From NCBI GenBank assembly GCA_023053545.1, contig JAKZAN010000001.1, forward strand, positions 5,042,565 to 5,106,564: DNA of 64,000 nucleotides, in the 5' to 3' direction. This document shows, one piece after another, positions 47,461 through 58,795 of this stretch. The DNA is from Lepidurus packardi (Eukaryota > Arthropoda > Branchiopoda > Notostraca > Triopsidae). A model generated the notes under the pieces. The model saw nothing but the letters and a program-made list of their open reading frames with translations. It made no database searches and was not told where the DNA came from. Position numbers and translations under genes: made by a program. Numbering within the stretch: position 1 is the first letter of the stretch; each line of letters begins with the position of its first letter.

Positions 47461-48980
47461 CTACCAAAGTTCTCCGTTTTTTTCTTTGGCAGGAACTTCA
47501 ATTACTCGTGGTTTGTCTATTATACGAGCTGTTCGATTGCCCTTCTCCACAATACCAATAATCCACGCTTGGTAACCCTCCAATTTTTCAATTTCTTTGC
47601 AAAAGTTGGCAGCCTGCTCCCGTGGTAAACAAATCAGAAGACCACCTAAATTCAAAATCATAAATACTAGTTTTTCTTTGCTTGTTTTTTTTTACCAGAG
47701 GTTTCCGCCGACAAGCCCTGCATTAGTTGGAACATATTGCCACAAGCTTTGGCAACACCCGCCATTTTCGCGATAACCGGCAAATTATGGACGACAAATG
47801 AAACTTCGTTCTTTTGGTTGGCGGCGAGGTTCTGGGCATGGCCTAAGAGGCCAAAACCGGTGACGTCTGTAGCTCCATGTGCGTTGTATTTGTGCATCAA
47901 TTTGGCGGACTGACGGTTTAATCGCGCCATGGAATCCATGGCCCGCAAGTATGATTTCCTTACATCGTCTTCACTGACCACCAGTTTAATGCGACTCCAA
48001 CGCTCGGGTTGCTCCAACCACTGATGGGCATTCACCGCAATTTGGGTGCCAAGGGGTTTCGTAAGGACTAAAACGTCACCCACTACAGCACTGTCTGGCC
48101 TATCATAAAGTAACCATTAAAACACTTCAATGCATGCTTTCGGAAACTGTTACGTTAAGATGTCAGTTGAAGGGACGACAGCTGTGGCCACTCCACCAAT
48201 AGTTAACCAAGGATTCAGTACGGTTTGCCCCCCTGTCACGTTAGTTCCAGCTTCCAAGGCACAATCCTGTGAACAAGCACAGCATTTTTCTAGAATTTTG
48301 TAAGAACGCTTACGCAACGACGTACTTTGAACCCTCGCATCATCAAAGGAATAACAACGTCTCGTTCTTTTTCGGACATTTTAGTGGAAATGCCCAAGAG
48401 CATAAGCATATTATCGCATTCAGTAACACCCATAGCATACAAATCACTTAAAACATTAGCCGCTGCAATCTTGCCTATTATACGAGGAACAAAATGTTAA
48501 ACATTTGTTAACGGCAAAAATAAGGTTGTCACCTTGCATATAAGGATCATCCACAAGAGGGTAAAAAAAATCTGTGGTCTGCACCAAAGACAAGCCTCCT
48601 GTACGCAGTGGAATCACAGCAGCATCCATCCCAATTCCTAGGAGATACCAAATCAAAATTTAACTACCATTATTAGCATTTTTCATCATATTAAATTTAC
48701 CTATTCTAACTGATCCGGGTAGGACTGACTGAACGTACTGATCATGATCTTGCCCATTCCCGTCATCCTGTAGCCCCTCCAAGAGTCTCAACAAGACATC
48801 CTGGGGGACTTTACACCCTCATCCTTTCAGATCTGCAAATCGCGTAAGACGGAAAGTTGGACTTAAATCGTGAGCTTCAGGTTCGAACGGTCGTCGCAAT
48901 GCCAAAATTGAGGCATTTTCTCCTCCCAATTCCAGCTGCACTGCTTCCAACGTGTCATGTGTAACACTAGTTACTTCCAT
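47461..48980 (-). CDS. SPS2: Selenophosphate synthetase 2, selenocysteine-containing
   Basis: Makes monoselenophosphate from selenide and ATP, the selenium donor for selenocysteine tRNA. Exons are 48980-48701, 48637-48533, 48474-48326, 48266-48154, 48099-47696 and 47645-47461 (412 codons including the final stop). The catalytic loop reads [18 protein letters not shown], where animal SPS2 has LKGUGCKVPQ; the UGA is at 48821-48819 and the frame continues for over 350 codons. Other motifs are [60 protein letters not shown] and [15 protein letters not shown]. The family P-loop-like Gly-rich ends are intact. A SECIS-like hairpin lies in the 3' UTR. A simple gene caller would break this gene at the UGA. 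Confidence 0.96.
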
Positions 48981-49067
48981 TATATGAATACCCTGATAGT
49001 CCGATAGTTAGTTGACTTTTATTGTGCAAATTTGTATCCGAACCTGTAGCAGATTTTACAACGCAAA

Positions 49068-49220
49068 ATGGCAATACCGGCACCCAAACGGCGATGGCGT
49101 GGCATTCTAATGCAAGAATGCTCCGCTAGGGAGGTGGTGTTTCTCAAAGCGCCAATTCAAATGACTCATAAACGCTTTTACGAAACCGTTCAAATTCACT
49201 GGAAAGAACTTCTGACTTAA
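49068..49220 (+). CDS. Hypothetical 50-residue protein
   Basis: An intronless ATG-to-TAA frame that starts 88 bp from the divergent SPS2 ATG, with a good context (acgcaaaATGG). The product is basic at the N-terminus (MAIPAPKRRWRGILMQECS) and ends KRFYETVQIHWKELLT. There is no membrane helix or signal peptide. Composition looks protein-like rather than random, but I do not recognise the family, and a further spliced exon is possible. Confidence 0.4.
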   Translation: MAIPAPKRRWRGILMQECSAREVVFLKAPIQMTHKRFYETVQIHWKELLT

Positions 49221-49989
49221 AACTAAAGAATATGTACAGTTAAACGCTAAATTAGCGAATAATTAATTCCTTTGTCGTTATCTTGGGCAATTAAGCTTTT
49301 CAGACTGACAGGAGCCTCTGCTGGGTAATTCACGAAGGAAACGCAAGATAGTTAAAATAAGAATTTACGCAAGTTTGGCTAAAACTCTGCTAGCAATATA
49401 ATACATTAAGGCTTGATAAAATTGAAACATTACAAGTGCAATTTAAGCAGACAATAAATCTCTTACAATTTTGGGAGTTGTAATGTTCGAATTAGTGTGA
49501 AGAACAAAGGTCATATAAAACAAAATACAATTAATCATGTATTTTTGAAATAAAAGAAACAACGCAGTGTGGCTCACAAAACTACCAAAAACGAACAAGA
49601 AGAGATACGGGTGTAATTTGCAATTACGTTTTTTTCCCTTTTACGTCTTGTTATAGCCACCACCATTCCCCATAGTGTCTCACTGGACGTTTTGCAAATA
49701 AATCCAATTCTCCGGGAATGTAAACCATTTACGCAATTGCCTTTCACCAGTTCTTTTTTTTTTTTTACAAAAATAGGCGTGCCATAGGCAAGCAAAAGAA
49801 GAGCGAGAGACAAAAGAGTATAGTTGATACCCAAACGGCTCATGCCACAAATTTTGAACAGAAACACAAAAAGGAAAAGAAAGACAAAGGACAACGCGAG
49901 CAAGTTCTCCATAGCACAAGCTCTTGTTAACTAAGACGTCGCCATAATCCCCAATCTTACCCGTTAATCACACGAATGTAAAGCTAAAT
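49221..49989. other. ARF 3' UTR and flank
   Basis: About 770 bp of AT-rich sequence downstream of the ARF stop codon. A minus-strand frame at 49912-49574 is hydrophobic but rich in homopolymer-derived codons. I do not call it a gene. Confidence 0.5.
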
Positions 49990-50714
<725 letters not shown>

Positions 50715-53454
50715 GATTTGAAGCGATGGGGTAAACTATAATGTGAACTAATACGGGACCCGCCGAAATTTCACTAGACTACAGTTGTCGATATGCAACA
50801 AAGATTACTAGATTACTGACGTAGCACTTCCAATATAATACCGAGCTGGAAATCACCACAAAAATATTGCGTTCACGATGAAACAGCCACGTCAAAAGCT
50901 GGGAACGGTGTCAAGCAAGTGGCGTCATCAACGACAAAATTGCACACCACTAAAAAGGCGCTATTTTTAAAAGAAAAGCTCCACTCGCGAGCTTTACGAC
51001 ATGACCTTTTACATTCAAAATAAAAATTTCAAAATTCAAAACATTCAAAATTTTCAAAATTTAAAACATTCAAAATTTTCAAAATTTAAAACATTCAAAA
51101 TTCCTTTACAGTCAAAATAAAAAATAATAAATAAAAACCAAGTATATTATTCTACATAACACTTTTCTTTGACACTTCGAAGTTCAAAACGCTCCAACTC
51201 CGGGAATTACCCCTTGCATGTTCCTGGTTTGGCTTCCTTTATAGCTTCATGCAATAAAATTAGTCATTTCGAAAAGCTGCAGTGGTATCAAACAAGTACC
51301 GCTGAATTGGATAAACGCGAAATATACCAAGCACGAAATGGTAAAATGCTAAATGGGCCGCGAAACAGCTTTCTCACTGGTTGACGACGTTGGACTCAAA
51401 ACAGACGTTTCGCGTTTTACTTTCAAAGAAAAAAGGGAGTGTTTTAACACACTTAAGCGTACTAGGCATAAAAAAGTGGTTAATTTGTTTTTAAGTGTCT
51501 AACGAATGTATTATGTTAAATTATTCAGAATACTTTAATGTTTTAAAATAAGTTGAAATTACATTTATTTTAAAATCGATTAGGTTATGTTAGGTTAGCT
51601 TTAATTAATTTTAGTTAAATCCTGTAATGTTTTTTTTTACAAAAATTCCTTTTTTTTTATAAATATAATTTATTTAGGCGTAGGCTTATGCCTATTGCCT
51701 TTCTTACAGTATCTACAATCTGGATTTCGATAATCACCGTAACATCATGAGTGGGTTTGTGTTCCACTCTTAACTTGGGTGAACAAACCACGAGTGAGGA
51801 AACTTGTTTGAAATGACTAGGGTTGATGGGTGCGAGATAAAAATAACGTAAAAGGGTTTGCGAAACCGGGCTTAAAATTAGTATTGTTTGAAAAAGTATT
51901 GTTTGAAAAATCAGCATACAATTTTTCTTAAGTAATCGCGAAGGATGTCGCTCGAGCGTTTTTGCAGGATCATTTCGCGTTTTACCATTTCGTGTTTCGC
52001 AATTTGCCTATCAATAGCATCCAATCTACCAAGAACTCTAGACCAAGAGTCATTTTCAAAAATCGTTCACCGCCACCAATAAACCTATTGCCAATTATAT
52101 AAAGCGTCTTAGGTCCTAGAACCTCCCTAGAAAGCAAATATAATGTCTATTGAAGCTACCTTCTCTGTGAATTACTTAAAAATATATGAGAACCTTGTCT
52201 TATATTTGCTGGAGAGGAGGATATTAAAAAACATGAAGATAAGCGAACAAAACAGGTAGTAAAGACGAAGGATATTGTGGGCGGTCGCATATTTATACCT
52301 TTCGACATTCCCCTCCAAGCTAAATATAAGACTTTTCCCGTCAGGACTATTTCTCGCCAGGTTTGCAGTAGGAATGAGTCTGTAGACTGTAGTTTGTGTG
52401 TTCTGTTAACTCTACAGAGCCCCCAAGGAAAGTCTTCAAGACGTCTTAAACTTTTTTCATGGCCGTTGGCAGAGTGGTGGTAGTCTAGGTCTGCCTCTGC
52501 CTGCTTGATATAACCATAAGCGAGTGAATACCTGTTCTGTGCACATCAGTGATCTGTTCGGTTAGTTAGGAAAAGTAATCTCCTCCTCGGTACCCCAAGA
52601 AACCAGCCTGGAAAGCTAAGCAAGTGTAGACACACCCAAGTGCGGAACAGCAGGTTGGGGTCGACTCCAGATCGACTTCCACCACAGATCGACAGTCTGC
52701 GTTTGAACAAACTTGAGCAGGAAGTCATTGCCATTCTGCAAAAACTGGGACTGGAAGTCGACTAATTCAGAACATTTAGCGTAAGCTGAACGTTAGTCAT
52801 GACGTGAAGTGCGAAGCTATGTGTTGTGCAGTAATCGGGAAGTCAACGTGTGTAACCCGAAGCAGACGGATAATATATTTAAATTGCCGTTCGTTACCTA
52901 TACAAGACAATAACTCGAGCCAAGAAGCTTAAAATCGGTTCTCCTGACGATTGTCGAGTAACGATAAGCTCCAGCATAGTCTAACGTCCGTTCCCCGTTA
53001 TTTAAGTAAGTTTATGCATACACTTTTACTGGACAAGTTCGCAAAAAAAAAAGTTCCGTTATAAATGCATGGTCGTCCGTTATTCGCAGAATTCACGCAT
53101 TGGCACTAATCACCTGCGAAATGCGAGAGCCTAAAGAATGTAGCAGATAGGGAAATCACGAGGCAACCCCCAACCTAGCGGCACAGAGAAAAAAAAGGAA
53201 TTTTCGTTTTCATATTCATTTGCAAGACCTTGGCCTAATAACCGCCCATGGCGAGGACAATAAATTACCTGTACATTCTTCGAGAACCCCATAAAAAGCG
53301 TTTTTCTGACCCTAAAACTAGGTCGACTCGCTAAAAAAAAGAGTGAGAGTTGTCAGTCGCATTAGCATCTTGAAAGCTTCTAACAATGGATTTTGACACT
53401 CTTAACATTAACGACCTATGACTTGCACCGTGTCAATTGATCCTTCATTTGCCA
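50715..53454. other. Gene-poor, repeat-bearing interval
   Basis: About 2.7 kb without a recognised gene. It holds a 25-bp tandem repeat (51027-51102), AT-rich DNA with a short TTAGGTTAG-like piece near 51590, and a 71-codon open frame at 52553-52765 whose end (LNKLEQEVIAILQKLGLEVD) looks protein-like. It could be decayed transposon sequence or the 3' exon of an unseen gene. Confidence 0.5.
51027..51102. repeat. 25-bp tandem repeat, three copies
   Basis: Unit TTCAAAATTTAAAACATT plus CAAAATT. The copy at 51053-51077 is identical to the one at 51078-51102; the copy at 51027-51052 differs slightly. Non-coding. Confidence 0.85.
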
Positions 53455-53458
53455 TTAA

Positions 53459-54178
53459 AGGGTGAGTAAGGTTTCAAAATGAACAAATATATGTTACAGA
53501 AGAAACCAAACTACGTGTTCTGACTGAAGAACCCCAACGTCAATTATGCATATTAACCAAGTAATTAAAAATATTTAGCGGTTTAAGCTCCGACCCTTTC
53601 AGCCAAATTTTCATTATAACACGGGGGGGGGGGGGGGGGGGGGGCAGTTGGCCGGAGACAAAAAAGTGACTTTTTCTTCGCTCCATAGAGCGATCGCCTA
53701 GCTTGCCGTCCTGTCGGGCCGAAACCCGCGCCTGAGAGCCTCTGGGAAAGTTTCGGGTCGTCTTCGCAGTCGAGAGCCCATCCCCTGGCAATGGGACCGC
53801 ACGACGCGCCTCCGACTACGCGGGTAAAGCTCGCTCCATGGGGTACAGCAAAGTCAGTTTTTTAGTGATCGAGCTTGTAAATTAACCAAAACACCTAAAG
53901 ACCTGGTTGAGGATTCAAAAAAGGACAATGGTGCCACCGCTATGAATCGAAGGTCCGATTTTGAGTGCGCTAATACATAAAGGTGCTAGCTCACCGGCCC
54001 AATTGTCCCCCCGTGTTATAAGGATAGGAAAATTTGTCGAAAAGGGGCGGAGCCTAAGCCGCTAAATAATTAATTACTCTGTTAATATGCATAATTGACA
54101 TAGGGGTTCTTCAGCCAGAACATGTATTTTAGTCTCTTCTATAACACAAATATGTTCATTTTGAAACCTTACTCCCCC
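53459..54178. mobile_element. TTAA-flanked inverted-repeat element (piggyBac-like MITE), 720 bp
   Basis: TTAA stands directly outside both ends (53455-53458 and 54179-54182). The termini are long inverted repeats of roughly 180 bp. From the left end GGGTGAGTAAGGTTTCAAAA pairs with the right end read on the minus strand. Further in, TTCTGACTGAAGAACCCC and CAATTATGCATATTAA also match, down to TTATAACACGGGGGG. The centre is GC-rich, about 350 bp, with no ORF. A 22-G run at 53623-53644 adjoins the left arm. TTAA targeting suggests piggyBac-type mobilisation, though the terminal bases do not clearly follow the usual CCY pattern. Confidence 0.82.
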
Positions 54179-54605
54179 TTAAACATAAACAAGCATTGGA
54201 CCACAACCTCCCACTGCTCGTGTGCCCTTCTCGGTTTCCTGCACAAGAAAAAGGAACGTTATTGCGTAAGGCTTCCAGTTGCTTCTCAAGTTTTACCGTT
54301 CCTTTCTACGTTTGTGTAGTGTTTTCCAAATGAAGGCGTAACCAAGGGAAACTCGATATTACAAGCATTTTTCTCCTTCCTTCTCACCCTCTCTTGTATT
54401 CTTTTGTGTTCTCTTCACACACTCTCTCTCTCTCTCCTTGCTAAACTTTGTATGGTCTCTAGTCTGTTGAATCGATAAAATAGCCCCTTTCCTTCACTCG
54501 CAGATTGTGTTGACTAACTCTGCATTAAAGGCTTCCTGCCAGTACAGAGGCAGCGTATGTACTAAATGTAAACTTACACCTTGCTCTACTCACGGTACTC
54601 GTAGG

Positions 54606-57046
54606 ATGACGCTTATACGGTTAATCGGTCTCCCAAGCCGTTATTTACGACGCATTAAAGGAAGCTTATTCGTCGCAATCATTTGTGCGTCGCTTGTGGG
54701 TCTTTTGGTCGTCTCGCAACTCGACGTTCCTTCCAGGAGCCAGGCTCGAGGTAAAAACTAAAATAACGAATATGAAAGTTTTTGTAGTTGAACAGGTGAA
54801 TTGATGCTAATTGCGAAATTACACCAATTTACACTTTCGTGATGAGCTTATTAAAAACTATAGAAATTCATTAAGGAGCAATTCCGCTCCAAGAAAGTAT
54901 GAATATCTTCAAACTTTATGTTTCACAAAGCGCGCATTAAAACCTTTCGGAGGTTATTAATCTTCATCACACAAGATAAATTTGGGATTTGCAAAACAAT
55001 CTCATACTTATGCTTAATTTTCTTAGATGCCTTATCTTACGAAAAGTTTTACGAAGGGGAAGAACCTACAGTTTAAAATTAACTTCAGTTAATTAGGAAA
55101 GTCTCCGTTAATTTTGAAGATAGGATAATAAATATGAAATTCGATGTCAGACGTAATGTTCTATAATATTCTAACAACGCGAAGTTTACTTTCTGAGGTG
55201 AAATTCGTTCTTAAATATTAGTGATTTTTTGCACTGATTACATTTTTATATTACAGTACATTTAGCACAACGCGTGCTGCAGCAGCTTGAACAACCTTGC
55301 CTCGTAAACTGCAGTGAGATCAGCAATAGCAACGAAGCAGCCTTGAAATTCGATGAAAATGGCAATAAGTTTGTCGCACCGTTGTTGGATACGAAGCTTG
55401 CAGACATGCCATTGCACCTCAACGATCTAACGCCTGAAGAAGAGGCCATTCCCGAGGAATTGGCCCCGGATGTGGAACCGCCTCAAGTGCAGCAGCAACA
55501 GCCACTACAAAGCCATCAGGCGATGCCTGCCATCGTCAACGGCGTCGAAGAAAGACCAAGCAATGAGAAAGCACTTGATAAAGCAAATAATAGCCCAGCA
55601 CCATTGTTTGCTGATGCAAAAGCGGACAGTGGTGGGGATATTGCCGCTCCCAAAGCCGTTGAAGTGGAAGAACCTGCCATTGAAGTGGAAGACGAACGCC
55701 ATTTAGATGAAGTGGCCGCAAATCAAGAGTTGCAGCAAGAACAGCAACAAGGCAAAGGTCCAGAACACGTCCGTTCGGTGAACGGCACGTCCTTGGGAAC
55801 GTCGATGTTGTCGATTCTAAAAAAGGATGACAATCCTTTAGAAACATTAGAAAAAGACAAAGCGAGTCTCAAAGAAGCGAAGCCTAACGAAGGTCAAATG
55901 GTCGTTGGAACTCGCGTGGAAGTGGCTACCCGAGTGGTAATGCCACACGCGAGCAAAAAAAACGACACTTTAGTGGTTCCTGTACCTAAGGCTAGTATTA
56001 AAAACCCCAAAACTGCTTTGGTTCAGGCCAGCGCCAAAGCTGTCTTCCGAGCCCAAGATCTTGCTGCTGTAAAGGCCAGAAAAGGCGAAAGTTCTGCTTC
56101 AACCCCGGTTAAGCCTGTTCCTGAGAATCCGCCCATTCTCACTCGCAAACTCTACGAACCTGGGCATGCCATCCCGGGGAGCAGTGTCTGCCCTGATGTC
56201 GGTAGGAACTTGAAGCTTTTAGTGCTAGTTACCTCCGCTCCCGGTCACGTTAAAGAACGACATGCCGTTCGGGGTACCTGGGGCCATGTGGCATTGCGTA
56301 ATGACGTCGCTTTGGCCTTTTTCGTGGGAAAAACATCAAACGTATCAGAGCAAGAGCATCTGCACAAGGAAGATATAGTTTTCGGAGACATTATTCAAGG
56401 CAAATTTCAGGATTCTTATAATAACTTGACCCTGAAAACTATCTCCATGCTGGAGTGGGTCAAGGACCATTGCTTCGCAGCCCGGTACGTTCTCAAGACA
56501 GATGACGACATGTACATTAATATGCCCAAGTTATTTGCGGTGCTAGAGAAAGCTCAAATTTATAAAAGAACCATTCTAGGGAAAGTTGCAAAGAAGTGGA
56601 AGCCGATTCGCAATGGCACATCCAAGTATTATATCTCGCGGACACTTTTCAGTGAAAACGTGTACCCTGATTTCAGCACGGGACCCGCCTACGTTATTAC
56701 CAATGATATTATCACAGACTTGTATGAAGCTGCATTGCAAGGAACGTTTTTCAAATTGGAGGACGTGTACGTCACGGGGACTATTGCTAAACGGCTAAAC
56801 GTGAATCACGTTCATTTCAACGAATTTGTGAACCGCCGCGTCAAGCTTGACACGTGCGTCGTGCAGAAATCGGTTAGTATTCACATGGTCAAGACTTTCG
56901 AAATGTACGATTTGTGGAAACGGTTATCAGATGGACTAACCATTTGTCCGCCGGATGTTAGCACAACGACTTCCAAGAAAGTTAAGACCAAACCAACTAA
57001 GAGGACCACAACGAATTCGAGTTTGAAGAAGATAAATAGGTCATGA
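54606..57046 (+). CDS. Beta-1,3-galactosyl/N-acetylglucosaminyltransferase (GT31) with long stem
   Basis: Type II Golgi glycosyltransferase. Exons 54606-54750 and 55257-57046 give 644 residues. A short cytosolic N-terminus (MTLIRLIGLPSRYLRRIKG) leads into one membrane anchor (SLFVAIICASLVGLLVV). About 300 residues of Gln/Glu/Pro/Ala-rich, low-complexity stem follow. The catalytic domain (from about residue 355) has LLVLVTSAPGHVKERHAVRGTW, FQDSYNNLTLKT, the DxD metal motif in LKTDDDMYIN, ISRTLFSENVYPDFSTGPAY and EDVYVTGTIA. These are GT31 signatures closest to B3GALT1/2/5 and B3GNT. The tail is Lys/Thr-rich. The acceptor sugar cannot be told from sequence. Confidence 0.93.
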
Positions 57047-57525
57047 ACCAAGTTGGGGTTTTTACGAAGAGTAAAACAAAATTCCGAGATAAAATTTAAT
57101 ACATAAGAAAATACTTCAGACGTCCTTCTGCTCGCACTGTACTTCCGCCTTATTGTTTCAATTGTTCAAAAATACCTGCTTCACAATTCGTGTCCATTCT
57201 ACTCGCGCTTTTTGGGGTAAAAAAGTGATAGCTCAATGTCCTGACTTTTTGTATATAAGAAGTGCCATTTTGTTAAATAAAATGACATTTATACAAGAAA
57301 AACATTCCCTGGCCTCCAGCAGCATATGCAAGGAAAAATTAAAGGTAGTAAGCAATGTTGATTCCTGCGGTAAGCCAGGTATTTCTAGATGGTGAGACAT
57401 GAGGAATGGGGGACACCAGTGCTTTAAAAAACAAAACAAAAAACAGATAAAAGTGCGCTGGGAAATTATGCCATTGCTTTTGCTTGCGCAGTAGGTAACA
57501 ATCCTTTCCAATTCAAAATTGTATA
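57047..57525. other. 3' UTR and flank of the glycosyltransferase
   Basis: AT-rich non-coding DNA up to the left end of the pogo-like element. I see no gene. Confidence 0.5.
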
Positions 57526-58245
57526 CAGTGGGTGGTCGGTTAACTAACATAATCTATTCCAAAAATACGTTCGTTAACTGATAATCGATTTGCCATTGAT
57601 TTTAATGAGAGTTTGATTAATTCGTTCTGGAGACTCAAAAAATAAATAAAAATAATATAAATTCGTACTCCGCCTATTTATAGGTAATAACAATAATATC
57701 ATATGTAATAATAAAAATGATAAGTAATAATATGTAATAATATATAATATAATATGTAATACAAATAATCCGGAGAACGTGTTGACAAATCTTACACACA
57801 GCGTTGCTTCTTCTTGTGTTTGTTCTGTGCAACACGTTCTCTGTATTTAGTGACAAAAGGGTGTAATGTATCCCGCTGTCAAATTTTTCGAACGATGCAT
57901 TTTTTCCAGCTACTGGAGTAAATAGAAAGTGCAAGTTTGAGCGATTCTCATCACCGACAGTTGAAGAGAATCGTTAACCTAAGCCAAGCTAATCTAACCT
58001 AATTCATTTCCAATCCAACTACCAATTTTCAACTCAAATGACAATAATTTGTCAAATCTTTTCCGGAGAACGTTTTGCAACAATACGACGACACACCAGT
58101 GTCCTGTTTGACCTCCGGCTTTTTAACCGGAGACTGTGTTGGTTCTGTTCGGTGTTCGTTATCCGATCATAAAAATGCGAAAAAAAAAGTTTTCGTTACC
58201 CGATCTGTTCATTATCCGATCTGTTCGTTAACCGATCGGGTACTG
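57526..58245. mobile_element. pogo/Tigger-like non-autonomous element, about 720 bp
   Basis: Flanked by TA on both sides (57524-57525, 58246-58247). Left end CAGTGGGTGGTCGGTTAACT and right end (minus strand) CAGTACCCGATCGGTTAACG share CAGT and TCGGTTAAC, a terminal repeat of pogo/Tigger type. Related subterminal motifs (TTCGTTAACTGATAATCG; TTCATTATCCGATC) lie inside both ends. There is no transposase frame. Confidence 0.75.
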
Positions 58246-58795
58246 TAATGGACAAAAAACTCCTTTGGGGTATAATACTATCATATGACGAATAACCCCT
58301 CTAAGGTACGTACGGCTTGCGTTATACGCATTCCCAAGGTTTTTATACTGGCTCACGATGATAAACAAGTCACAATTCCAGTTATGCAAAAAAGGAAGCA
58401 AGAAACTAAGACATGTCCCAGGCATTTGCAATCAAAATTGCCCAACACAAGCTCTGACTTCAGTAACAAAAAAGCAAGCTGATTTTGTTGAGCAGTTTTC
58501 TTGGTAATAAATACAAATTTATGTTTTGAAAACCAGGAGTTAAACGTCATCCAATTACATACAATAAGAAAACATATAATGTCAATCAAAGTCAAGAATA
58601 CCCCTAAAGATTATATTTACTGAAACTGACTGAACAAAGCAGGTAAGGTCGTTCAATGAGCGTGGGAATTCTGTGGATAAAGGGCGGAGTTTCCCGTATT
58701 GGACATAGTCAAGATAGCGCGGTTAGTTTAAAAACTAGTCGTTGGTGGCGCTGCTGTTGCCCATGGCGGCCAGCTAACCAATCTTGAAAGTGGTG
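58246..58795. promoter_or_regulatory. Promoter region of the SLC35D-like gene
   Basis: About 550 bp between the pogo-like element and the SLC35D start. A short upstream ATG (near 58763, MAAS then stop) precedes the start codon at 58796. No motif was assigned. Confidence 0.4.

Noticed and set aside
49574..49912. Hydrophobic minus-strand frame downstream of ARF
   Set aside because: Phe/Leu/Lys runs come from T- and A-rich DNA in the ARF 3' UTR. Not supported as a gene.
51580..51600. TTAGGTTAGC-like sequence resembling the arthropod telomere repeat
   Set aside because: Only about two imperfect units in AT-rich DNA, with ordinary genes on both sides. Not an array.
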